From: Jaltomata sinuosa
Lineage: Eukaryota; Streptophyta; Magnoliopsida; Solanales; Solanaceae
DNA: 64,000 bases
NCBI GenBank assembly: GCA_003996215.1
Contig: QJPP01000055.1
Span: 496,001-560,000 of the forward strand
Direction of reading: 5' to 3'
Shown here one piece after another: positions 11,690 to 21,560 of the stretch. A program made the position numbers and the translations under genes. Each line of letters starts with the position of its first letter. Position 1 is the first letter of the stretch. A model generated the notes under the pieces. The model worked only from the letters and a program-made list of their open reading frames with translations. It searched no databases and was not told the origin of the DNA.

Positions 11690-11885
11690 CATAAACTAAT
11701 AAATTGAAAACTTAAAAAAATAAACAACAAACTTATAAATTGAAAACTTAAAAAAATAAACAACAAACTTATAAATTGAAAACTTAAAAAAATAAACTAA
11801 AACATAAACTAATAGACTTCAAAACATAAACTTATAAATTGAAAACTTAAAAAAATAAAAAACATTAAACAAACTAAAACATTTC
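11690..11885 (+). repeat. A-rich tandem tract, about 35-bp unit
   Basis: The phrase ACTTATAAATTGAAAACTTA followed by AAAAAATAAAC recurs at least four times with drift. It belongs to the hAT 3' non-coding region. Confidence 0.75.
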
Positions 11886-12177
11886 AAATATATAACTTAG
11901 AAAACATATATAAACTATAAACTTAATCAAACTTCAATTAAAAGAAATAAAACTTATAAATTAAAAAACTTTAAAAAACAAAAACTTTAACAAACTAATA
12001 AACTTCAAATATAATTTATATAAGTTATAAAATTTTAAATCATAATTAACTATTTAACTTTTAAGTTATAAATTATAAAAACTTTTAAGTTATAAGATAT
12101 CACTTGAAAATTAAGTTTGAAATTCAAAATGTAATTCAAAAAAAAAAATTAAAAAAAAAAAAGAAAAAAAAAAGACC

Positions 12178-12392
12178 ATTCCGGTAAACCGGTCCATCCC
12201 ATTCCGGTACCATTCCGGTACGATACCGGTCCATTCCGGTTTCAACCGGAATGGGATGGAATCCGGTACCCATACCGGTTGAACCGGTCCGGTTCATTCC
12301 GGTACCCGTCACCATTCCGGTACTGGTCGTACCGGTCCGGTCCGGTACCGGTCTGTTCCGGTCCGGCCATTCCGGTCCGGTCCGACGGGCAC
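12178..12392. promoter_or_regulatory. CCGGT-rich subterminal region of the hAT element (candidate transposase-binding repeats)
   Basis: CCGGT/ACCGG and CATTCCGGT recur more than twenty times in about 215 bp next to the right terminal repeat. Clusters of short subterminal repeats bind transposase in Ac and other hAT elements. The binding role here is inferred from position and repetition only. Confidence 0.6.
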
Positions 12393-13686
12393 TCTTATTT
12401 TGGGCTAATCAGTTCGGGCGTGGAAATGACCCGTTCCTATCTTGGCATGGCAACCACATATGGCCTGTGATTGAGACTTCTCTCTCCCATGCAACTGGTG
12501 TTTGCAGCCAAGGTTTGGCTGGATTTTTCCTTATCATAACATACATCTGAGCCCCATTTGCTTGAAAAGAGAGGAAAAAAAAAGAATATTTTTCTGTGAT
12601 TCAATTTTGGGATATGTTGAACCTGCAATTTTCTGCTACAAGCTATAAATATCTTGTAGTCCTTATCACCGTAATTGTTTGGTATCAGCTGAGCATAGCC
12701 TAGAAAGAAAGAAGAATGAGGAATCAGAGAGATTGTCATTTTCTGTAAAGGGCGGTTGCTCCTCTCTGCTATGCCCATGATTTCTCCATTGATAACCAAA
12801 AAGACCTATAACCCTTCGAAATAAACAAGACAATAAAAAGAAAAAAGAACAGCCTTCATCCAAACACACCCTTTGTGCTGCTGCTACTTATCTTGTAAAG
12901 GGGCTGTGAAGATTGCTTTCCTTTATGGGCTATGTTTAATCATGGCATTGAGAAAAATCCAACCTGTATATTGGCGAGGCGACCCGGTATGCCTTCATGT
13001 AGGTAACTGTTGTCTGCAGTCATGTTATGGTCGCCTTCTCTTTTTCTGTGCTACAAATACAGAAAATCTGAGCCTCAATGACCAGTTTCATGGTCGTCCA
13101 TAGTGAGTCCATGATTGAAGGTGAAAAAACCAAAGAGTTTACCCAAATATGGAAGGTTACCCAGAAAGAGAGAAATGAGGCAAAACAGAGAGTATTGGGA
13201 CTTTCTTTAAAGGGTGGTTGCCCCTCTCCGTGCTGCCATTGATTTTCCTCCATCATCAAACAACCAACAGCCCTTTGTTTCATGAGAAAAGCAGAAAGAG
13301 AAAATAGAAAATGCAAAATGGATTTAACTTGTATACACCGTGTTTTCTTGTGTGTGTGCGCGCGTGCGTGTGTTTACTGTATTGATGGAAGGTACATAAA
13401 GAGGCAGTTATGATGATGTTTCTATATCTGGACTAACCAATTCAGGCATGTAGATCCTTCTCAAAAAAATTCAGGCATGTAGATCACCCAACCCGTATCT
13501 TGGCGTGGCAACACGGTATGGCCTGTGATTGAGACTTCTCTCTCCCATGCAACCAGTGTTTGCAGTCATGGCGTGGCTGGCTTCTCTTTTGCCTTATCAT
13601 AAAATACATCTGAGCCCATTTGCTTGAAAAGAGAAAAAAAGAATCTTTTCCATGATTTAATTTTGGAATATGTTGAGGTCTCAGGT

Positions 13687-13834
13687 TCAAATCCGAGGCA
13701 AAAACACTGTAGGTGTTTTCTTCCCATTTGTTCTAGCCTTGGTGGGTAGAGTTACCTGGTACCTGGTATCCCATGGCGTGCAAGCTGGCCCCGACACCAC
13801 GGTTATAAAAAAAGATAAAATAATAATAATATAT
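13687..13834 (+). mobile_element. 5'-truncated tRNA-derived SINE with 9-bp target duplication
   Basis: Begins at the B box (GGTCTCAGGTTCAAATCCGA) and ends GACACCACGGTTATAAAAAA, the same 3' end as the SINE at 8.4 kb. ATATGTTGA flanks both sides (13,678-13,686 and 13,835-13,843), and the paralogous unit at about 12,610-12,630 reads through without it. Confidence 0.85.
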
Positions 13835-14690
13835 ATATGTTGAACCTGCAATTTTCTGCTACAAGCTATAATCATCTTGCAGTCCTAAAGTATCACCAAA
13901 TTTGTTCACTATGAGCTGGTCATAGCCTGGAAAGGATGACGAATGAGGCATCATAGAGATTGGGATTTTCCGTAAAGGGTGGTTGCCCCTCTCTGCTATG
14001 CCAGTGATTGATAACCAAAAAAATCAACAGTCCTTTGAAATAAACAAGAAAAGAAAAAAAATAAAATTGTCATCCAAACACGCCCTTTTGGACTATTTCA
14101 ATCATTGCATTGAGATTATCGGACCCCACTTGTGGAATACACTGGGTATGTTGTTGTTTGTGTATATTATTAACAACTCGCTTGAATGGTTGTTACATAT
14201 CGTTGCAAAGGGTTTCTATGCCCTTCAACTCTTTTTTATCTTTTCCTTTTTTAATGCTTCTGCCGGAGCATTGAATGTTGCCAGTGGAAGTGCGGTGGAA
14301 GCTATTGTGGCGAGTATAATCAGTCTGCTTGAAAGAGGCAATGATTTTTGTCAAATTTTAATTCCCCCCTGAGCTGATTAATCGGGCATTTGAGGTGAGG
14401 TTATCCGACCCGTATCTTGGTGGGGCATGCCACCAGATTTTCTGGTAGTTTTTGCAGCCATGGCGTTGCCGGACTCTCTTTTTGCCTGAGCTTAAACACA
14501 AATCTAAGCCTCACTTTCTGTGTCAGTTTAGGGAAACAAAAGGTTAGGGAAATGAACAAAGCAAAAACTCAAAAAGGAAAGAGTGAGGCTACAGAGAGTT
14601 TAGGGATTTTTCATTGAAAGGGTGGTTGCGGCTCTCTGCATCAGCCGATGATTTCTCTATTACTGTAAGAAACCCAACAATCCTTCTATC

Positions 14691-14956
14691 AATTTTACCA
14701 AAGGGAGTATATTATTAACAGATCTTCGGCAGGGGTAAGGCTACAAGCCCACCACCCTCCCAGACCCCACTTGTGGGATACACTGGGTATGTTATTGCTG
14801 TTTGATTATATTATTAACAGCTCAATCCTTTTGTCAACTTTAACAGAGGGGGAGTATATTATTAAAAGACCTTCGGCAGGGGTAAGGCTGCATACTCACC
14901 ACCCTCCCAGACCCCACTTGTGGGATACACTGAGTATGTTGTTTGATTATATTATT
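14691..14956 (+). repeat. Tandem duplication of about 133 bp containing a SINE/RTE-type tail
   Basis: Two copies of a segment with GGGAGTATATTATTAA, CTTCGGCAGGGGTAAGGCT, CAGACCCCACTTGTGGGATA and CACTGGGTATGTT. The core is the 3' part of a common Solanaceae SINE; it was duplicated together with array DNA. A further tail fragment lies at about 14,120-14,156. Confidence 0.75.
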
Positions 14957-15108
14957 AACAGCTCACTTGGATGGTTGTTACATATCGTTTCAAAGGGTTT
15001 CTATGCCCTCCAACTCTTTTCATTCTTTTCTTTTTTTAATGCTTCCGCCAGAGCATTGAATGTTGCCGGTGGAAGCGATGGTGGTGAGTATGATCAGACT
15101 GCTTGAAA

Positions 15109-15283
15109 GAGGCGATGATGATCTTTTTCAAATTTTAATTCGCTTCTGAGCTGATTAATCGGGCATTTGAGGTTATCTGACCAATATCGTGACAGGGCAT
15201 GCTCCCAAATTTTCTGGTGGTTTTTGCAGCCATGGCGTGGTTGGACTCTCTTTTTACCAGAGCTTAACACAGATCTGAGCCTC
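15109..15283 (+). ncRNA. Box C/D-like module, array copy 8
   Basis: GAGGC / GCCTC terminal stem, box C GATGATGA directly after it and box D CTGA directly before its partner. Centre: CAATATCGTGACAGGGC and TTGCAGCCATGGCG. Confidence 0.4.
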
Positions 15284-15680
15284 ACTTTCTCTGTCAGTTT
15301 AGGGAAACAAAACACAACATACCCAGTGTAGCCCCCCAAAGGTTTGGGAAATGAACAAAGCAAAAACTCAAAAGGGAAAGAGTGACGCTACAGAGAGTTT
15401 AGGGATTTTTCAATGAAAGGGTGGTTGCCTCTCTCTGCATCAACCAATGATTTCTCCATTACTGTAAGAACCCCAACAACCTTTTATCAATTTTAACTGG
15501 GGGAATAATATTAACAGGTTGTTTACATAACGTTTCAAATAGTTTCTATACCCTTCCATGCTATGCTAATGCAATGCATTCTCTTTTCTCTACTGCTTCT
15601 GCTGGAGCATTGAGTGCTGCTGGTGGGGGGGGGGGGTGTGTGTGTGGAAGCCGTGGGTGAGTATAATCGGTGGCTTCAAA

Positions 15681-15853
15681 GAGGCAATGATGATTTTGTC
15701 AATTTTTAATTCCCTTCTGAGCTGATTAATCAGGCATTTGAGACAATCTGACCCGTATCTTGGCGGGGCATGCTCCCAGAATTTCTGGTGGTTTTGCAGC
15801 CATGGCATTGTTGGACTCTCTTGTTGCCCAAGCTTAACAAAGATCTGAGCCTC
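15681..15853 (+). ncRNA. Box C/D-like module, array copy 9
   Basis: GAGGC / GCCTC stem, box C AATGATGA, box D CTGA. Centre ACCCGTATCTTGGCGGGGC and TTGCAGCCATGGC. It represents the GGGGCATGC...TTCTGGTGG subgroup well. Confidence 0.4.
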
Positions 15854-16173
15854 ACTTTCTCTATTTCAATTGGGAAAATATTATTTAAGGTCCGTTTTGT
15901 ATTGTAGACAAGTTATGTAGGTGCTGGTGAGTATAATTGATGGCTTGAAAGAGGGGGATGATTTTGTCAATTTTTATTCCTTTCTGAGTTGATTAATCTG
16001 CATTTGAGGGAGGGAAGGTTATCCCACCTGTATCTTGGTGGGGCATGCTCCCAGATTTTCTTTTCTGGTGGTTTTTGCAGCCATGGCGTGGTTGGACTCT
16101 CTTTTTGCTCGAGCTTATCACAGACGTGAGCCTCAATTTTTCTCTATTCAGCTTGGATTTTTTCTTATATTTA

Positions 16174-16800
16174 GGTGTGTTTGGTATGATGGAAAGTGTT
16201 TCCCACGGAAAATGTTTCATGAAAAATAAATGAGTTTCTTACTTATTTTTTGGTGTTAGGTAAGTAAGCAAAAAATATTATCCCAATAATATTTTATATA
16301 ATATAGGCAAACATGATGAGGGTGGGGGTAGGAGTGGAGAGTAGGAGTGTGGTGGTGGTGGGGGTGGGAGTAGAGGTGGGGTGTGTTTGCATGTTTGGAA
16401 GGTGGGGAGGAAACAATTAATGTGGAATGCCATTCATGATTCTTGTTTTCCCTACTGTTAAGGAAGTCATTTTCCTCATTTTAAGGATTTTGTTTTCCTA
16501 TAATATAGGCAAACATGATGAGGGTGGGGGTAGGGGTGGAGGGTAGGAGTGTGGGGGTGGTGGGGATAGGGGTGGGAGTAGAGGTGGGGTGTGTTTGCCT
16601 GGTTGGAAGGTGGGGAGGAAACAATTAATGTGGAGTGCCATTCATGATACTTGTTTTCCCTACTGTTAGGGAAGTCATTTTCCTCATAATAAGGATTTTG
16701 TTTTCCTAGAAAAAATATTTTCCGAAATTTTGATCAATCGAACATGGGAAAATTGGGAGGCATTTTTTGGAAAATATTTTCCTCCATACCAGCCACACCC
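16174..16800. mobile_element. Foldback/MITE element with internal 202-bp tandem repeat
   Basis: Ends GTGTGTTTGGTATGATGGAA and the complement of TTCCTCCATACCAGCCACAC form imperfect inverted repeats of about 30 bp. Inside, a 202-bp unit starting TATAATATAGGCAAACATGA is repeated (16,297-16,498 and 16,499 to about 16,700). It includes a G-rich tract (GGGTGGGGGTAGG) and TTGTTTTCCCTACTGTTA. Related ends occur at 43.84 kb and probably at 48.97 and 50.17 kb. No coding capacity. Confidence 0.7.
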
Positions 16801-16872
16801 ATAGGGTTCGTTTGTTTTAGAGACATGTTATGCAGGTGGTGATGACTGATGAGTATAATTGACAGCTTGAAA

Positions 16873-17040
16873 GGGGCAATGATGATTTTGTAAATCTCTC
16901 ATTCCCTTATGAGCTCTTAACAGGGATTATCCGGCCTGCATCTTGGTGTGGCATGCCCCCAGACTCTGGTGGTTTTTGCAGCCATGACGACGCTGGACTC
17001 TCTTCTTGCCTGAGCTTAGATGAACACAGATCTGAGCCTC
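16873..17040 (+). ncRNA. Box C/D-like module, array copy 11
   Basis: GGGGC / GCCTC stem (one G-T wobble), box C AATGATGA, box D CTGA. Centre CTGCATCTTGGTGTGGC and TTGCAGCCATGACG. Confidence 0.38.
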
Positions 17041-17226
17041 AAAATACTGGATTAGACCAAAGCAGGCAGTCGAGTAAAAATTTCACGGGCACCCTATTTG
17101 GACGCAATCATGCTATATGATAATACCATGCATTCTCTTTTTTCTTTTCCTTGATCTTTTTTATGCTTCCTCCGGAACATCAGTTTTACTGTGGTGGTGG
17201 TGCTGAGCATAGTCGACGGCTAAAAA

Positions 17227-17390
17227 GAGGCGATGATGAATTTGTCATTCCCTTCTAGCTTACTATTTCGGGCATTTGAGGTTGTCCGACTCGTATCTTG
17301 ACGGGGCATACCCCAGGTTTTTGGTGGTTTTTGCAGCCATTGTGTAGCCAGACTCTCTTTTTGCCCGAACTTAACACAGATCTGAGCCTC
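17227..17390 (+). ncRNA. Box C/D-like module, array copy 12
   Basis: GAGGC / GCCTC stem, box C GATGATGA, box D CTGA. Centre CGTATCTTGACGGGGC and TTGCAGCCATTGTG. Confidence 0.38.
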
Positions 17391-17526
17391 ACTTTCTCTG
17401 TGCCCTTAAAATGATATGTAATTATCTATAGGCTTGAGGGTATTATATAAACAGAAGGTCAGGGAGACGAAGAAAGCAAAAACTCAGAAGAGAACAATTG
17501 ACTGCTTGAAAGAGGTGGCGATGATT

Positions 17527-17566
17527 TTACAACACGCAGTGTAATCCCACAAGTGGATCTGGGGGA
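17527..17566 (-). repeat. SINE/RTE 3'-tail fragment
   Basis: ACACGCAGTGTAATCCCACA followed by AGTGG is the complement of the CCACTTGTGGGATTACACTG tail. It sits inside array module 13 and splits its box C region. Confidence 0.6.
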
Positions 17567-18302
17567 GGTGGTGATGATTTTGTCAATCTTTTATATCCTT
17601 GTGAGCTTATCAATCGGGCATGTGAGATTATCCGACCGTATCTTGGCGGGGCATGCCCCCAGATTATCTGGTGGTTTTTGCAGCCATGGTGACATTGGAC
17701 TCTCATTTTGCCTGAGGTAAATGAGCCTCAATTTATGGCTGACTTTTTGAAAATCCAGCCATTAGCGTAGTTGATGTTGTGGTTTTGGATAATAGAAAAA
17801 TATTAACCCGTGAACCGCAAGCTTATGGGTCTTTTTGGTTAAATTCTCTCTATAAACAAAAGTGGTCAGCTCACTCTATTCTATAAAAATATATTTTGTT
17901 ATGACCCAATCCTGAAACATTATATATGCACAAGATTGTGTTCAAAGCTTCAGGATACTTTATGAGTTATGGGGTCTTTTCCGTTAAAGTCTCTCAATAA
18001 CCTTTGGGAAGTTAAACAAAGCAAAAGCTCATAAGGGAAAGAATGAGGCTACAGGGAGTTTAGGATTTCTGTCGAAAGGGTGGTTGCTTCTCTCTGCACT
18101 AGCCAATGATTTCTCCATTAGTGTAAGAATCCAAACTGCCCTTTATCAATTTTACTGTGGGAGTACTATTAAGGGTTTCATACCCTTCCATGCTATGCTA
18201 ATGCCATTTATTTGTTTTTTTTTAAATGCTTCCGTTGGAGTGTTGAATGTTGCTGGTGGTGGCGGTGGAAGTGGGAAGTATAATCAAATGGCTTGAAAGA
18301 GG

Positions 18303-18607
18303 CTTTCTTCTGTATCGAGGATCATCGAAATAAGCAAGAATACTATTTCGACGGAAAATACCATTTCCGGGGATTTCAATCGAGATACCTGAACAGGGCA
18401 TTAGTTCATTCTCGAGTTCTTGAATCGAGTGTAGTGGAATGATGAATTTATTTCTTCGCCTTTTTGACAATAAATCAGAATTCTCAAGATTCAAGGCTAT
18501 TCCTTTCACACCGCTGGCAAATTCAACCATTTCCCCAGCTTGAATCTCGTTCAATCCATAAACACGTGCAATCCCATCTCCAACTGAGACCACTCGACCG
18601 ATTTCAG
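18303..18607 (-). pseudogene. Organellar DNA insertion: atp1-like joined to rpoC2-like fragment
   Basis: Minus-strand translation first gives about 42 residues of the mitochondrial ATP synthase alpha subunit (EIGRVVSVGDGIARVYGLNE ... KGIALNLEN; 18,480-18,605). Without a stop it then gives about 58 residues of the plastid RNA polymerase beta'' subunit (LLSKRRRNKFIIP, SIQELENEL, GIFRRNSILAYFDDPRYRRK; 18,303-18,479). The array phrase GAAAGAGGC|GATGATGATTTTGT is cut exactly at both ends, so this is one insertion. It cannot be functional here. The likely source is mitochondrial DNA that already carried a plastid-derived segment. Family matches are from memory; the junction itself is seen directly. 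Confidence 0.85.
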
Positions 18608-19130
18608 ATGATGATTTTGTCAAATTTTTATCCCCTTTTGAGCTGATTAATCATGCCTTTGAGATAATCTGACCCGTATCTTGGCAGGGCATACTCCCAG
18701 ATTTTCTGGTTGTTTTTGCAGCCATGGCATTGCCAGACTCTTGTTTTGCCCCCAGCTTAACAAAGATTTGAGTCTCACTTTCTCTATATCAGTTTGGAAA
18801 GTATTCTATATTTAGGGGTCGTTTGTTTAGGGACTGGTTAGAATTATGTAGACAATGGTGAGTATAATTGATGGCTTGAAAGAGGCGATAATGATTTTGT
18901 AAATCTTTTATACCCTTATGAGCTTATCAATCGGACATTTGAGATTATCCTACCTGTATCTTGGCGGGGCATGGCCCAGAGTTTCTGGTGGTTATTGCAG
19001 CCAGCGTTGCTGGACTCTCTTTTTGCTCAAGCTTAACCTAGATCTTAGCCTCACTCTCTCGTCATTTTGGGAGCTACTGATTCAGCAGGACCTAGGCCCA
19101 AACCCTGTATTTGTTTTAACAAATTCTCTT

Positions 19131-19260
19131 ACAATAACAACATACCCAGTGTGATTCCATAAATGGGGTCTGGGGAGGGTAGGGTGTATGCAGACCTTAC
19201 CCTTACCTTGAGCAAGGTAGAGAGAGGCCTTTTCTGATAAGTCCCTCGGCTCGAGAAAAG
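19131..19260 (-). mobile_element. SINE with RTE-type tail, minus strand
   Basis: Read on the minus strand: CTCGAGCCGAGGGACTTATC, a GGTAAGGGTAAGGTCTGCAT block, CCCCAGACCCCATTTATGGA and CACTGGGTATGTTGTTATTG. This is a widespread Solanaceae SINE body with the tail used by RTE LINEs. Confidence 0.75.
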
Positions 19261-19543
19261 CATTTTCAAAACAGGATTGTATGTTGGAAAGCATTTGAAA
19301 AACACTAGAGTGAAGCTATGTTGAATAAACTGAGGAGTGAAAAACTATGTTGAAAAGTACCTTACTCCTACTTGGGGAAGAAGTTCTCTTAATATGTATA
19401 ATAATCTATCAACAGTACAGTAAACAAAATCCTGGATTCGCCTCTGGAAACAAGTTTTGGTCTAGAATGCATAAATGTAATCTTGGATCCGCCTCTGGAG
19501 ACAAGTTATGGAGGTGGTGATGAGTATAATTGACGGCTTGAAA

Positions 19544-19666
19544 GAGGCGATGATGATTTTTGTAAATCTTTTATTCCCTTTTAAACTTTTAGTACTCTGG
19601 CATTTGAGCCATGGCGTCGTTGGACTCTCTTTTTGCCTGAGCTTAAACTACACAGATCTGAGCCTC
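19544..19666 (+). ncRNA. Box C/D-like module, array copy 16, internally deleted
   Basis: Boxes and GAGGC / GCCTC stem are intact, but the GTATCTTGGC half of the centre is missing, so GGCATTTGAG joins directly to GCCATGGCGTCG. This suggests replication-slippage deletion in a decaying copy. Confidence 0.35.
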
Positions 19667-20282
19667 AAAATTTATGTGCAATTTTAGAAAATTCTGCTAG
19701 TTTTGGACTGGATAATAGAGGATTCATGCATTCTCAGCTAGTTTGAGATGAGTTGTAGTTGTTGATGTTTTTTTGGGTAATGGAAGGATTTGACCCCATG
19801 ACTTGCAAATTCTCAAGTTGATTTCTCTCCTTGTCCATTCATGGAGCTTGGAGCTCAGAAACCCCTCTTTTTCACTAATTTTTACCATGGAGTCTTAGTA
19901 GTGAATACAGCTTTTTACTGGATATTGATTTGGAATGGACTTTTGATAGGCGAAAATTAAGGTCCAATTGGTTGGGGGTGCAAAATGCAAAGAACTCCAA
20001 GGCTGCAGTGAAGCAGAGAGCTGTGGGGAGTTTCAATGGGTTTGCCCCTTTGTCATTCTCTGCCTCTGATGATCACTCATGAAAGAAAATTTCGAATGCA
20101 AAACCATCCTTTGGTGAAAATACATATTACCTCCCATTTTTTCTTTTCTTCCTACTCCCTCTGGTCCATTTCATACACAATGAGGCTGTGAAAAGTTTGT
20201 CCTCTGTGGAATCAGACATGTTGTTTTCTTGAACTGAAATAACTGTATCTTGGCGTGGCAGCTCAGATAGGTCTGTGAGATA

Positions 20283-20590
20283 CAACCACCAAAACAATAA
20301 CATACCTAGTGTAGTTCCACAAAGTGGGGTATCGGGAGGGTAGAGTGTACGCAAACCTTACCTCTACCTCAAAGGTCTCCGAGATATTGGAGAAAATTCC
20401 TTTTTTTGGTCTTTCTTCTGTCTCATAAGGCAGGTCTGCGAGATACAACATAACATACCCAGTGTAGTCCCACAAAGTGGGGTCTGGGGAGGGTAGAGTG
20501 TATGGCTGTACGCAAACCTTACCTCTACCTCAAAGGTCTGAGAGATATTGGAGAAAATTCCTCTTTTTTGGTCTTTCTTCTGTCTCATAA
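20283..20590 (-). mobile_element. SINE tail inserted in array module 17, then tandemly duplicated
   Basis: Two copies of GGTAGAGTGTA ... CAAACCTTACCTCTACCTC with ATACCTAGTGTAGTTCCACA or ATACCCAGTGTAGTCCCACA (minus-strand SINE tail), each followed by GAGATATTGGAGAAAATTCC and GTCTTTCTTCTGTCTCATAA. The second part is array sequence, as module 19 (21,394-21,538) shows. A SINE therefore landed in the module and about 165 bp was then duplicated. Confidence 0.75.
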
Positions 20591-21560
20591 GGCCAACTGA
20601 TGCTTGCAGCCATGGCAGTTTTGAAAGCATTTAGGTTTTGTCTGAGAAAAGGTGAATCTGAACCTACCCCATTTAGCTAATTTTGTTAAAAGAATGAGGT
20701 TCTTGTGACTTAGAGAATGCAGGAGTTCCTAAGGGAGATCGTTATGTTTCTTTGGGAGTTCCATAGGCAATCAATCCTTTAATTCTATTGTCATCGGCAG
20801 CCTTGCACCATGAATTGCTGATATCATGCATTTTCTTTTTTTTTAATGCTTCGCGTCGGAGTTTAGTGCCTCTGGTGGCGGTGAGTATAATTAACGTCTT
20901 GAAAGAGCCGAGTGATGATTTTATCAATCTTTCATTCCCTTGAACTTATTAATCTGGCATTTGAGATTATTTAACCAGTATCATGATGGGGCATGCCTCC
21001 AGATCTCCCTTGGTGGTTTTTGCAGCCATGACGGCACCAGAATTTCCTTTTGCCTGAGCTATAACACAAATCTGAACCTCAATTTCTTCGAAAATGGAAA
21101 TATTTGTGCCGATCTTGGAACTCCCACCAAATTCTCGGCAGCAGATGTTGCTCTGATCGATCTCTTTATCTGTGAACTCCTTGACCTAGGTGACTCTCTC
21201 TATAATTTTTTGTTGTCAATGATAACTCAAATAAAATTCAATTATAGAACCACACTTATGGTTAAAATGCACATCACCTCCATTGTTTTCTTCTGTTCTT
21301 ACTCCTTCAGTTCCATTTATAAACAATGAGGTGGTGAAGATTTTGGTTTCTGTAGAAGTCGAATCAGATATTATCTTCTCCTGAGATGAAAAAACTGTAT
21401 CTTGGTGTGGCAGTTCAGATGGGCCGTGAGATATTGGTGGAACATTTCATTTCGGGTGTTTCTTGTCTGTCTCATGAGGCTTACTGATGCTTGCGGCCAT
21501 GGCATGCTTTGTTTTTTTGTCTGGGAAAAGGCAAATCTCTTTCCCGTTACCTTGATTATG

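Larger units (their letters stand above)
8530..12397 (+). mobile_element. hAT-superfamily DNA transposon, 3.87 kb, inserted into the array
   Basis: Left end TAAGGGTGGCCGCCGGACCG and the complement of the right end TAAGAGTGCCCGTCGGACCG match at 17 of 20 positions. Flanking 8-mers ATTTGGGC (8522-8529) and TTTTGGGC (12,398-12,405) differ by one base, as expected for an aged hAT target duplication. The paralogous unit at 13,415-13,455 reads straight through this point, giving an empty site. Contents: a C-rich left subterminal tract, a transposase gene broken by two frame changes, a 51-bp tandem duplication, an A-rich tandem tract and a CCGGT-rich right subterminal region. Confidence 0.93.
12406..21560 (+). 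repeat. Right part of the degenerate C/D-RNA-like array
   Basis: About 9 kb of decayed repeat units on the plus strand. Block A hairpins (GAATGAGGC..CAGAGA..TCTCTGC) lie near 12,710, 13,171, 13,936, 14,580, 15,380, 18,042 and 19,990. A second hairpin block with GCTTCCGCC / GGTGGAAGC arms lies near 14,260, 15,044, 15,593, 17,165, 18,229 and 20,848. GTATCTTGGC...GCAGCCATGGCG modules lie near 12,429, 12,961, 13,490, 14,407, 15,178, 15,750, 16,026, 16,933, 17,288, 17,633, 18,671, 18,951, 19,607 (5' half lost), 20,242 (split), 20,973 and 21,394. The middle of the module differs between subgroups while its flanks stay constant. Confidence 0.75.

Noticed and set aside
18222..18623. Open 133-codon frame as a real ATP synthase gene
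   Set aside because: It covers only about 42 residues of a roughly 500-residue protein, then switches to a plastid polymerase fragment and array sequence.
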